A stretch of 64,000 bases of DNA from Odontocerum albicorne (lineage: Eukaryota > Arthropoda > Insecta > Trichoptera > Odontoceridae), in the NCBI GenBank assembly GCA_949825065.1, contig OX463849.1, positions 1,426,001-1,490,000 on the forward strand, given 5' to 3'. The translations under genes were made by a program, and so were the position numbers. Within the stretch, counting starts at the first letter, position 1, and each line of letters opens with the position of its first letter. Below are positions 57,401 through 64,000 of this stretch, piece after piece. The notes under the pieces are model-generated. The model did not search any database. It was not told the DNA's origin and saw nothing but the letters and a program-made list of their open reading frames with translations.

Positions 57401-60400
57401 AACGTCACAGGGACACATATAACAGGTTGTTGATTTCAATTTACTTTATTTTTTGTGAGTGTGCTATTTCTTTAATTTCGTTTTTGAATTCGTATGCTGT
57501 AATATTTTTTTTGTTTTTTTTTTCATTATAAACCGTAGGCGTCAATCGCTGTGATCTTAGATGCTGCTACTCTCATTTCCTTCTTCAGAGCCATCATGAT
57601 AAATGGATAAACACCATCTGATCTGATCTTAGAAGTCGATGGTTTTATACCTTATTAAGCATCAATAGAGTATGAGCGAATGAGCGGAATAAAAAAAATG
57701 TCCTGACAAAATAAAAATCATACCGAACACTTGAACAATTGAATATATTTTTTAAAAATCTGGAAAAAACGCGTCAAATGAAACACAAATTCTATTTATA
57801 TTATCAAATATTATAATTACTTACCTCCAATAATAAACTCCACTTACCTAACGGTATTATATAAATCGTTCACAATATCATTTTTATTCAGAGCCATTCA
57901 AATTTCTTAAAATACAGTGGTTCCTCGGGTTACGAACTTAATTCGTTCTTTGATTCCGTTCGCGAGCCGAAATGTTCGCAAACCGAAATTCATTTTCTTG
58001 GGAGCCATAATGAGAGTTAATTTAATGCAAAATATATTTTATGTATATTGTATATTATATATATAAAAAGAAAAAAAATTATATGAAGAACAACGAACGC
58101 AACGACAAACAATGTTCACAATGCGCGCACCTGAGAACAACCTAAGTGAGTTTATGTTTTGCATAGAGTTGAAAGTTTTCAGGGCCGGACTAGCTGTAGC
58201 GGATAGGTAAGAGCCATTTCTATTCCTCATATCTAACTAGCAGCTACCACCGTCTCAGGTAAGCTTCAGTGTTGATTCTAACACCGTGCTATGTAATAGT
58301 ATCACGTGATTCGTGATTATTACCATTTGTTTTAATTTAAATGTTAGATTTTAATATTTCAGTTCTTCATAACATCGAATTAGGGCAATCATCGATCAAC
58401 CAAAGAGAACATATCAGTCATTCGTTAAACTATATATATGTACTACTTCATAAATATTTTTAAATGTTTTGATAAAGGAATATTTTGTGACAACTATAGA
58501 GAAAATATGTTACTGTGTTATATACATTGATACGTGTCCCTGCTTAATACTTATAGCGCTATAATATTAAGGGCTTAGTTGGGATCCCTGGGGAACTCCT
58601 GATGGGACAAACAATAAAAACTTTCTTTGTTTTCTGGTGCCTCTGCTAGATGGTCCCGCCATTGTCCGGGTCAACATGTTTGTGAGAAGTATCTCTAAGA
58701 TCGACGATGTTAACATGGTAAGTTTGCAAGACGGAGCATCCGCTAACAGAAAAAAAAGACTTAATTTATAAAGATCTGAAAATATCGTGTGAGAGCGAAA
58801 CAGAAGGAGTGTGTCGACGATTGTATTGACTGCTCCCAATACACTGATTATTTCTGATACTAGATTTTCAAAGAAATAGTACGAATAGAATAATTTGTTG
58901 ATTTATCAATAAAAGACAAATAGTAGATACTGAGTGCGATGGAAGCAGTATTTATACATTTAACGATGCAACGAATTCTGTTTTAATAAACTTTTGAATT
59001 TTGGTCGCCTCCATTCATTCAGTCCTTCCGGCTCAGCGAGGTTCTGTTGCATTGTCCAGAACGAATAGCGACCAGCTGCCTGAATGATGGAACAGAAAGG
59101 ACCAGTTCCAGTAACTGTGTCTCTGTTCGTGTTATTGTTTTGTTTTGAATAACTAACGACACGCGTTGTTTGTTGAATGTCTTACATTGTGATTTTGCGA
59201 TGATAAGGTATTTAAAATTTCGATAGGTACATGATGAAATACAATACTTAAACACAGCTGTTCTTTCAATGTGTATATGAACACGCAGCTATGCCAAAAT
59301 AATCATACCAATAATTGTATATTTTAATATTATATATTTTGTGTACATTTCTTATACAAGTTTTATTCGATTCGTATCATTTTCTTTTTTGTTTCGAAAA
59401 ATGGAAATGAAATTTTACTTGGAAAATAAAATGTTTAAAATAATTGAAAAAACGTTTAATTATGGTAAAAAAAGACTTAATAAAAAAGATTATTTTGAAA
59501 TACTCGTAGTCAATACTTTGTTATGAAGTTTCATATCAAACTTTTATTTTTTCGATACAAATAGTAATAAAAATATATATATTTTTTTATTTTAATCTTA
59601 GCTTTTTGAAATGGGGAAAAAAGTTGTGAAAGATATATTTTAAATTGTGTTGTAATTTGTTTAATAAAACAGTGTCTCTTCCAGTTAAAATAATGGTATA
59701 ACCCTGCCGATTTCAAGGTATTCACATCATCATCAGGGGAGGGCAAATAAGGCTGAGGTATATTTGAGTCCGTAACGACATACCAAACGCATTTAACAGT
59801 ATAAAAATGGAGTAGAGATTGCATGTGGAGGGAGGCAGGAAATAACTTTGGCAACTATTTCGCGTCACTCTCAATTCGCCCACCGATTTTTTACTGTAAG
59901 ATGCGTTTAGTCTATCATTGCTAGCTCAAACATAATTCAGTCATGTTTGTGCTCCCCTGGTGATGAAGTGAACCACTTGAAACCGGTAGGGTTACACTAT
60001 TATTTTAAGTGGAAAAAACAGCGTTTTATTTAACAACTTACAATGTTTTTTAAACCTCCACATTGTTAACGCTTTGACTATAAATAATATTTTTAATTGT
60101 ATAAATAATGGAAAAAATTATTCTCAAATTGAATTGATCTAAGAACTTCACTACGAGAATATTCTGAATAGATGTTTTACTTTCTTTTACAATTTGTTAT
60201 ACTATGATAAGAAAAGGATTTTTCATTTCCACTTGTCGACTTCAGAGGTCTGCGTGGCGCCCAACGGGCAGCTTGACACCGCCACCTGACAGCACTCCAT
60301 TCGCCGAGGACCCATACTTCACTCCTTGGAGAATTCACTCTTTCTAAAATTCTGCTTTTGTTACGAGCACTTACACGATGTACCGACAAGCTTTAACGAT

Positions 60401-62174
60401 TATTGATAATACCTTATAATTAGGCTTCCAAATTCGTGTTTTTTTGTGTATATTATAATTATAACATCATTACAATTAAATTATGTAAAATATTTTTTCA
60501 AAACATTGACATTTTTAACTTAAAAGAATGTAAATAACAACTGAGGCTTTACAGTTGGTTTTTCTTTCAAAATTTTCCATTCATTTTTCGCTTTATGACT
60601 TGTACAAATAAATATAATGCTCCTAACAAAAAGCCCTTCTATGACGTTGCAATTATTTTATAACTATTTTTAACAATTTCAAATTATAATTCGATTTTAG
60701 AATATTATTTAAATAAACAAGGAATCTTCACCACCATCGAAGGAAACCTGATTCGAACCATAGACATTTTATGTCAAAAAGTTCAAGATCACGGACGAGT
60801 TGTATGTCGTCCAAAGCACAATGATTAATGTTAAAAATGTAAATCGAGTCATTTCACCTCATCTGTGTTACAAATAAAATAAAAAATCATTCCACGTATC
60901 ATAATCATCGTTACCTGTCCATTGAAAAAAAATTCTTTTAACTTCACTTTCATTTCATTGACCATTTATCATAATTTCCATCCAAAATCTCAATTGCCGT
61001 TCTATAAAAACAATTTTTCGATTTATAAAAAACAATTTTTCGATTTATTAAAAAACGAGTTTTCCCCATCCCTTTGAGACATGACATTTCATTTGTCACA
61101 GGGATCGTGCTACATTTTCTCAAGTATAAATTCTAAAAGATTTTTTTTCTTAAATGCTATTGATGAAAAATATTCCGAAAAAAACTATTAAATATCACAT
61201 ATCAGAATAAAACGGACATTTCGACTTTGTCAATAAGAAAAAGGAATGCGTAACATGTCAAAATTGATCTTTTTCCTGGTGTACCGTGTCGAGTTGATTT
61301 AGACACTAAGAAATGCTATGAGATCAGCTGTCAGACTTATCCGTATATAATATGCGGGTTTAATACTCGTGCTGGACTCGCGCCAGTAGTTTTACTATCA
61401 GACAACTAATTTGATTATTTAAAGCCACGCATAACAGTGATTTGTCTAAACTGATCTTTAAAAATCTTTTCAATGTCGTGTGTATTTTATTTTATTAAAA
61501 TAATATATGTTGATCGATGCTAAATTACAAAACAATAAAAAATGAAATGCTATAATATTACAATAGGGCTTAAAAGCTTGAAAAAAATATAAATAAATAC
61601 TAAGCTACCTTAGTACAGATATTTTAAAAAAAATTGCTATTTCAAGTTGATAGTTTTACACTTTAAAATAGTCATTTATATTCTTATTGTAAATACATAT
61701 TTTTAAAATTTTATAATTTATAATTATAAGAAAAACAGACCCATAAACTATTCTTAAATCCTGTTAAAAAAAAAACAATAATTGTTTTAAAACTTTTAGT
61801 GATATCTATGATAATTTGTACAAAAAGTAAAAAGCCGATTTATTCGAAGATTTTCATTAGTTTAAAATATTTTTCGGATTTTTTGTCATGATCAGTTTAC
61901 TTAAATGAAGACCGAAGTTTCGAAGGCGTTGCAGCCTTCATATTTTAGTCAAAAGGCAATTTATATTACATTTTATAAAACAAAAAATATTTTAATTACT
62001 AATTACGTTAATTTAACGGACAAGTGTTTAATACTTTTGAAGAAATATGTTATTTTCAGAAGGCATAAAATGTGAGAAAATTTCATTAACTTGTTGTATT
62101 TCAGGAATACAGCGTTCAGCTGACATTCCGACAGCAGTGGCTTGACGAACGACTCAAATTCATTGAATTTGGTG
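48345..62174 (+). CDS. GluCl: GluCl copy B: 5' four coding exons (3' exons beyond window)
   Basis: Start of a glutamate-gated chloride channel gene. Coding exons: 48345-48406, 52344-52456, 58650-58717 and 62105-62174, with GT donors and AG acceptors and intact phases. They give a signal peptide, the mature N-terminus and the first half of the ligand-binding domain. The last exon ends one base into a Gly codon, and a partner exon must start with two bases of Gly, exactly as exon 3860-4096 does. Summed with the five downstream-type exons of copy A, the total is 1347 bp (448 residues plus stop), close to the usual 450-460 residues of insect GluCl. The CAG acceptor just before the start exon implies a non-coding first exon further upstream. 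Copy B's own C-terminal exons are expected after base 64000. Confidence 0.92.
48575..48582 (+). other. TACGAGTA insertion in a Penelope-like terminal repeat
   Basis: Here TTTA-TACGAGTA-GTTAAGGC; other family members (2899-2910; inverse at 27132-27143) read TTA-TA-GTTAAGGC. The difference is exactly CGAGTA. Confidence 0.85.
48586..49018 (+). mobile_element. Penelope-like element remnant with terminal repeat
   Basis: The left end is GTTAAGGCATTAATATTG and the ATAAAACACTG word. The middle holds GATGATGCCAAATTCTTGC and CGGAAATAAATTGGACAG. The right end has GGTACCAGTTCGAACAGAAT, CCCTGATGATGAGG, GCCTTGAAACCGGTAGGG and GTAACGG-type words in inverse order. No coding left. Confidence 0.75.
48919..48957 (+). 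ncRNA. Hammerhead-like core in Penelope-like terminal repeat
   Basis: CTGATGA (48922-48928) is followed by an AGG...CCT hairpin, GAAAC (48944-48948), CGGTA and GGG that can pair with the CC before the core. Most family copies have CTGAAGA, which also fits CUGANGA. Assigned from order and spacing by eye. Confidence 0.4.
49190..49690 (+). pseudogene. LINE reverse transcriptase N-terminal scrap and unknown adjoining sequence
   Basis: Around 49262-49345 the text LIVPL, stop, KGARTKCGSYRANNFLSVVS is readable. This is a decayed form of the reverse-transcriptase stretch 'IVPLYKGKG....YR.ISLLSVV.K'. The frame from 49369 to 49680 (KHIGHIAALDLMGHQNETI) is not recognised. Confidence 0.5.
49955..50640 (+). 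mobile_element. Penelope-like element: inverted terminal copies around a GIY-YIG fragment
   Basis: The left part (about 49965-50290) is the terminal repeat in inverse orientation (CCTACCGGTTTCAAGGC, CCTCATCTTCAGGGG, CTGTTCGAACTGGTACCG). The right part (about 50409-50640) is the same repeat in direct orientation, ending CCTCCACAACGTTAATGCC. Between them lies a short coding fragment with GIY-YIG nuclease features. Inverted flanking repeats of this kind are typical of Penelope-like elements. Confidence 0.8.
50307..50408 (+). pseudogene. GIY-YIG endonuclease C-terminal fragment (Penelope-like)
   Basis: Reads LCAECDNFYKGKTGRSFEKR then FREHKSALTNPLI and a stop. 'C..C..FY.GKTGRSF..RF.EHK' is the GIY-YIG nuclease region at the C-terminus of Penelope-like polymerases, with the conserved Tyr, Gly, Arg and Glu-His visible. 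The polymerase portion is missing. Confidence 0.8.
50641..51004. other. Intron stretch, no gene seen
   Basis: No recognised exon; it leads into the 115-bp array. Confidence 0.35.
51005..51925. repeat. 115-bp satellite-like array, eight units
   Basis: Units hold ATACAATCACGTCATTTCCC, TATTCGACTAGGCAGAGG, GTGTCAGACTTTCCTATCTC and CACACATCCTGTGCCTCTTC. Period 115 is seen at 51326, 51441, 51556, 51671 and 51786. The last units are nearly identical. The short frames starting MPLLHLYTF in each unit are repeat artefacts, since 115 is not a multiple of 3. Confidence 0.95.
51015..51022 (-). other. TACTCGTA insertion in first unit of the 115-bp array
   Basis: The first unit reads ACA-TACTCGTA-GATACAATC; later units (for example 51134-51145) read ACA-TA-GATACAATC. 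An exact 6-bp difference. Confidence 0.85.
52344..52456 (+). CDS. GluCl: GluCl copy B exon: mature N-terminus
   Basis: 113 bp, acceptor GTTTCAG|ATGTAA, donor ACCG|GTAGGC. It encodes (R)CNNAKINLQEMEKQVLDQ, ILGPDRYDVNIRPSG and MNGT. 'KVLDQILG...YD..IRPSG.NGT' is the conserved start of insect GluCl. NGT is a candidate glycosylation site. Confidence 0.95.
52548..52775 (+). repeat. tRNA-derived SINE, divergent
   Basis: CGTTGCCTAGTTGGTACGAC (A box), GGCGGGTTCAGTACGC (B-box position), GATACCCATTTAAAAAGGG, then GGTTGGAAGAAATTGC and GTAATATTATCCAATACA. Layout as 4453-4662. Confidence 0.65.
52888..53165. repeat. 56-bp minisatellite made from a SINE head, five units
   Basis: Unit CGACCTCAGTGACCTGATTG, GTAAGACGCTTGTCTTTC and AATTAATAAAAAGGGCAA, starting 52892, 52948 and so on. 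The spacer alternates between AAAAAGGGCAA and GAAAATGGACAA, so the true repeat may be a dimer. The unit matches the A-box half of the SINE (GACCTCCGTGGCC...GGTAAGACACTTGTCT). Confidence 0.9.
53600..53830 (-). pseudogene. LINE polymerase tail remnant
   Basis: Minus strand: MLDAFERRVLRRILGPVNDG, ETWRIRYDELYNIYKVQD and CRVVAEEKISWRRR. 'FERRVLR.I.GPV...WRIRYN.ELY' is characteristic of RTE-like LINEs, from a lineage different from the copies at 28.9, 38.6 and 54.5 kb. Confidence 0.75.
53831..54524. other. Intron stretch, no gene seen
   Basis: No exon recognised. A scrap at about 54415-54450 (GGCCACGCCGCTATACTGGA) resembles 49568-49592, so the two may share an old LINE segment. Confidence 0.35.
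54525..54955 (-). pseudogene. LINE polymerase C-terminal region (RTE/BovB-like), copy 3
   Basis: An open minus frame: GVESWTLKVGSMNRLESFEM, WMHRRMLRIPWTDMVS, KVSFLGHVLRGAKYKLLYLI and GRRGVGRRQISRLRNIRDWT. Same family as 28921-29440; frame lost at the end. Confidence 0.8.
55240..55460 (-). repeat. Penelope-like terminal repeat, inverse orientation
   Basis: ACCGGTTTCAAGGC, CACCTCATCTTCAGG, CTGTTCGAACTGGTACCG and GGGACGATCTCGGCCAGCAG match 49990-50165. Confidence 0.75.
55461..56039. other. Intron stretch, no gene seen
   Basis: No exon recognised; TACTCGTA octamer at 55600-55607. Confidence 0.35.
56040..56690 (-). mobile_element. Two LINE 3' ends in minus orientation
   Basis: 56045-56250 and 56370-56690 each carry the inverse of the LINE family at 4960-5465 (CCAGGTGACAATCTCTTC; GGAATGAAACAC; CGATGTAAAAAAGAAGG). 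Between them lies a tRNA-like antisense head (GGGACTTGAACCCAC, GCAGCGATAGCAGCGCC). TACTCGTA occurs at 56481-56488. Confidence 0.65.
56915..57155 (+). pseudogene. mariner transposase fragment with a 79-bp tandem duplication
   Basis: Readable text: TPLHPPPKKFKTTISAKKIM, ASVFWDCQGIILIEYMPQGE and TINSARYCETLKN, with the first catalytic Asp in VFWD. The block SDVTPLHPPPKKF is duplicated (units at about 56920 and 56998). The fragment stops where the MITE at 57170 begins. Confidence 0.8.
57170..57420 (-). mobile_element. MITE fragment (GGTCCCTG family)
   Basis: Inverse of 11100-11345: TTAAATGTTCGTAATTAG, ATAGTGGATCCTGACC, CCCATCCCTTTGAGACATGA and CGTCACAGGGAC. Truncated at its inner end. Confidence 0.75.
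57180..57187 (-). other. TACTCGTA insertion in a MITE copy
   Basis: Here TTA-TACTCGTA-CATAAAATTAAATG; the inverse of the related copy at 11333-11349 reads TTA-TA-CCTAAAATTAAATG, one substitution apart apart from the 6-bp gain. Confidence 0.75.
57421..58649. other. Intron stretch, no gene seen
   Basis: AT-rich. At about 57914, CAGTGGTTCCTCGGGTTACG resembles one end of a Tigger-type element, but no partner end was found. Confidence 0.35.
58650..58717 (+). CDS. GluCl: GluCl copy B exon 3 (3b-like variant)
   Basis: 68 bp, acceptor CTGCTAG|ATGGTC, donor AACATG|GTAAGT. It encodes (D)GPAIVRVNMFVRSISKID and DVNM. In insects this 68-bp exon exists in mutually exclusive versions; SISKIDDV resembles the 3b type and not the SIMTISDIKM (3a) type. 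No second version was spotted in the flanking introns. Confidence 0.92.
58718..59639. other. Intron stretch, no alternative exon seen
   Basis: Searched by eye for a second exon 3; none recognised. TACTCGTA at 59501-59508. Confidence 0.35.
59640..60095. mobile_element. Penelope-like element remnant, diverged inverted pair
   Basis: The left part is inverse (GGTATAACCCTGCCG, TTTCAAGGTATTCACATC) and the right part direct (CTCCCCTGGTGATGAAG, TTGAAACCGGTAGGGTTAC, AACCTCCACATTGTTAACGC). Diverged by many substitutions; the core is CTGGTGA, which breaks the hammerhead consensus. Confidence 0.65.
60096..61009. other. Intron stretch, no gene seen
   Basis: A small GC-rich island at about 60235-60310 was checked as a possible exon; it has no match to GluCl. 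The rest is AT-rich. Confidence 0.35.
61010..61134 (-). mobile_element. MITE end fragment (GGTCCCTG family)
   Basis: TCCCCATCCCTTTGAGACAT, CATTTGTCACAGGGATC and CTACATTTTCTCAAGTATAA match the outer end of 11090-11668, with a short duplication of CGATTTATAAAAAACAA just before. Confidence 0.7.
62105..62174 (+). CDS. GluCl: GluCl copy B exon 4
   Basis: 70 bp, acceptor ATTTCAG|GAATAC, donor GGTG|GTAAGT. It encodes EYSVQLTFRQQWLDERLKFI then EFG and the first base of Gly. 'EYSVQLTFR.QW.DERLKF' is the conserved GluCl segment before RLKYLTL. Confidence 0.95.
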
Positions 62175-62877
62175 GTAAGTTTCATGGTTTTATTTGACAT
62201 TTGAGGAGATAACATTAAAAAAACGATATTGTCTATCGCATACAAAAAATGAGTTGATAAGCAGATGTTTTCTTATCGATTGTACGGAGCCGTTTAACAT
62301 TTTCAGTTCAATGAAAAAAGCGCGTAAATTATTTTAAAATCATAATAAAAAAACAGTATTTTTTCAAAAAGAATCTCGTCCAGGTTTCAAACCAATCAAA
62401 ATAGATCATGTCCGAATTTACCAATCATAGCTTTCCGATTGTGTCTAGCTTCATACCAGTTCACCAGCATCTGTCAGTTTTAAATCGTTCGTGCAGCTTT
62501 ATTTCCCTATATGCGAGTATATATTTATAGTTTTATAGTAATATTTCTTCTTATTTTGTAACACTTTACTTATTTCATTTATTAAAATTAAAATAAATTA
62601 CTCTACCCAATGTTATTTTTCTTAATATTACCTCCTTATTTATAATGATATTTTACACTCGACGTTTAATCCATATATTTATAGTCTGCATTCCACTGTA
62701 TCAAATATTAACAAAGTCTTTTGACAAACCCTGTTGACTTGTTAGCTTTGTTTTGTCTCACAAATCGAGATCGGCCAGTCGTTAAAGTATTTTTGGTGTA
62801 CTGTAAAAACTGTCTGTCTCAAGCGGTTTTTACAACAACCATATTTTCAGTCACTGTTGAGATCAATACGAGAATAT
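62175..62877. other. Intron between copy B exon 4 and the duplicated block
   Basis: AT-rich intron. If the tandem-duplication reading holds, its counterpart in copy A lies before base 1. Confidence 0.5.
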
Positions 62878-63695
62878 GGCAATTTTCATTAATATTCGTA
62901 GATCACTTCGAGAACTCTCTATTCTCTATTATGTTATATTCTTAGAAAGCATAATTTTTAAATGTATATTCCTCCAAATTTGGGTTTCGCTGCATGTGAG
63001 CAATAAATGAGTTGATTACGTTTATTGAGAATACATAATATATACGAGAAGCACAATCAAGTAAACTTGAAATAATGCTACCAGGGCCGACATGAGGCAG
63101 ATGCAAAAGGTGTAGTTGCACCTAGCCCTGCGCTAAGTGAGGCCGCGCGTTCATGACAGATACATAAAAAAATGAGTTGAACTAAGCGGGACTGGTGCAA
63201 AGCCAGATCGCGGGTCTTCTTATTTTTTATTTATAGCTACATCTACTCGTATGTAAAAGTGAAAAACAGGCCAAGTATTGTCCATTGGTTTTTAACCCAT
63301 TTAAAATGTATTTATTTATTTAACCAATAATATTGTCATTGGTTGATTTGGATAAAATGTTGTGTAGCAATAAGCCCGCCAGATGTAACATATTTAATCA
63401 TACACACAAAAGAATGAAAGTAAAACAAATAAATGTTTATGAGTCATGAGCGCTTAGTGCTAAGGCCAGATCTGTTTAAAACGTCGATTTTTGTAAAATG
63501 TTCCGTTGTGAAAGAATGTCTAATATGCCTCCGACACGTCACAGGTGTATAATATTTGTCTAGAGATATACCATATATCTCAACCAAGGGATAGACTGCA
63601 CTTGAGGTTGCAATGTTTCGTGATATTTCTCTTTCTTATTGATTCAGAGTCCCATTTATGTTGCCAATCAAAAATCAATTCAATTAAATTACATA
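62878..63695. repeat. Segmental duplicate block, copy B
   Basis: Matches 1-1861 from its first base (offset 62877; 12 differences in 300 bases). It then lacks about 850 and about 150 bases relative to copy A. It includes a shortened hAT-like element (CAGGGCCGACATGAGGC near 63084 to CCAGATCTG near 63477). It has plain TA at 63657-63658 where copy A has TACGAGTA, but shares TACTCGTA at 63244 with copy A at 1210. Confidence 0.85.
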
Positions 63696-64000
63696 CTAGG
63701 CGCGTCCAGAAAGTAAAGAACGATTGCGCACCACACCCGGCGCCGATCCCCCCCCACCGCGATCGTATGCGCGCCAGTTAGCTCCTTCCCTCGCTTCAGT
63801 GCGAACCGAGTTTTTTTGCTGAACGGTCGTGCGTCTTTGTTCTGTAACTTTCAAAGTGGCTGCGCCCATCGAAAATCCCGCCAAATGTGAAGTGCGTAGT
63901 GTCATTCGTTTTCTGAATGCACAAAATGTTCGGCCTATCGAAATTTATAGGCAACTTTAAGCACAGTACATGAATCTTTCCCACAAATTTGACGATCACT
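63696..64000 (+). mobile_element. mariner-family transposon, copy B (cut by window end)
   Basis: Left end TAGGCGCGTCCAGAAAGTAA next to TA, same flank (AATTAAATTACATA) as copy A. The N-terminal text APIENPAKCEVRSVIRFLNA and QNVRPIEIYRQL ends at the same TAA as copy A; the start ATG is changed to GTG. Shared insertion site and shared damage make it the duplicate of 1862-2811. Confidence 0.9.

Noticed and set aside
60235..60310. GC-rich island as an alternative GluCl exon
   Set aside because: No frame resembles the exon 3 or exon 4 protein text, and splice borders do not fit the needed phase.
3860..62174. Treating all nine GluCl exons as one gene in this window
   Set aside because: Exon order is 3' half first on the same strand; no linear transcript could join them. 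Two copies or a misassembly is required.

Overview
This is a stretch of AT-rich arthropod, probably insect, nuclear DNA. Intron-split genes, GT-AG splice sites, many transposon relics and tRNA-derived SINEs all point to a eukaryote. The recognisable host genes are a glutamate-gated chloride channel (GluCl) and a broken CLIP-domain serine protease. I cannot name the species.

The GluCl exons on the + strand appear in an unexpected order. The window opens inside an intron. It then gives the five C-terminal exons (3860-25178: second half of the ligand-binding domain, M1-M4 and the stop codon). More than 20 kb further on, the N-terminal exons of a GluCl follow (48345-62174: signal peptide to mid ligand-binding domain). 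The nine exons fit one 449-codon frame, and every junction phase is compatible, but the 3' half lies upstream of the 5' half. The intron sequence after the last N-terminal exon (from 62878) is about 96% identical over 300 bases to the first bases of the window. It also carries the same defective mariner copy. The simplest reading is two tandem GluCl copies, A (3' part seen) and B (5' part seen). An assembly duplication or misjoin is the main alternative.

Layout. 1-2811: duplicated intron block with a hAT-like element, a hammerhead-like motif and a mariner. 3860-25178: copy A exons separated by SINEs, LINE 3' ends, foldback elements and long minisatellites. 25.2-32.4 kb: repeats and unassigned AT-rich DNA. 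32387-34887: a nearly intact piggyBac transposon with TTAA flanks. 36-41 kb: LINE and pogo-like remnants. 41770-43095 (-): the serine protease fragment. 43433-45150 (-): a hAT/ZBED5-like transposase invaded by a 43-bp minisatellite. 45.9-48.3 kb: repeats. 48345-62174: copy B exons, with Penelope-like, LINE, SINE and mariner remnants in its introns. 62878-64000: second copy of the block at the window start.

The most unusual signal is an octamer, TACGAGTA (reverse TACTCGTA), found 20 times. In five independent comparisons of related repeat copies, one copy has TA where the other has TACGAGTA. That is an exact 6-bp insertion that doubles a TA, like the footprint of a TA-targeting transposon but always with the same CGAG core.
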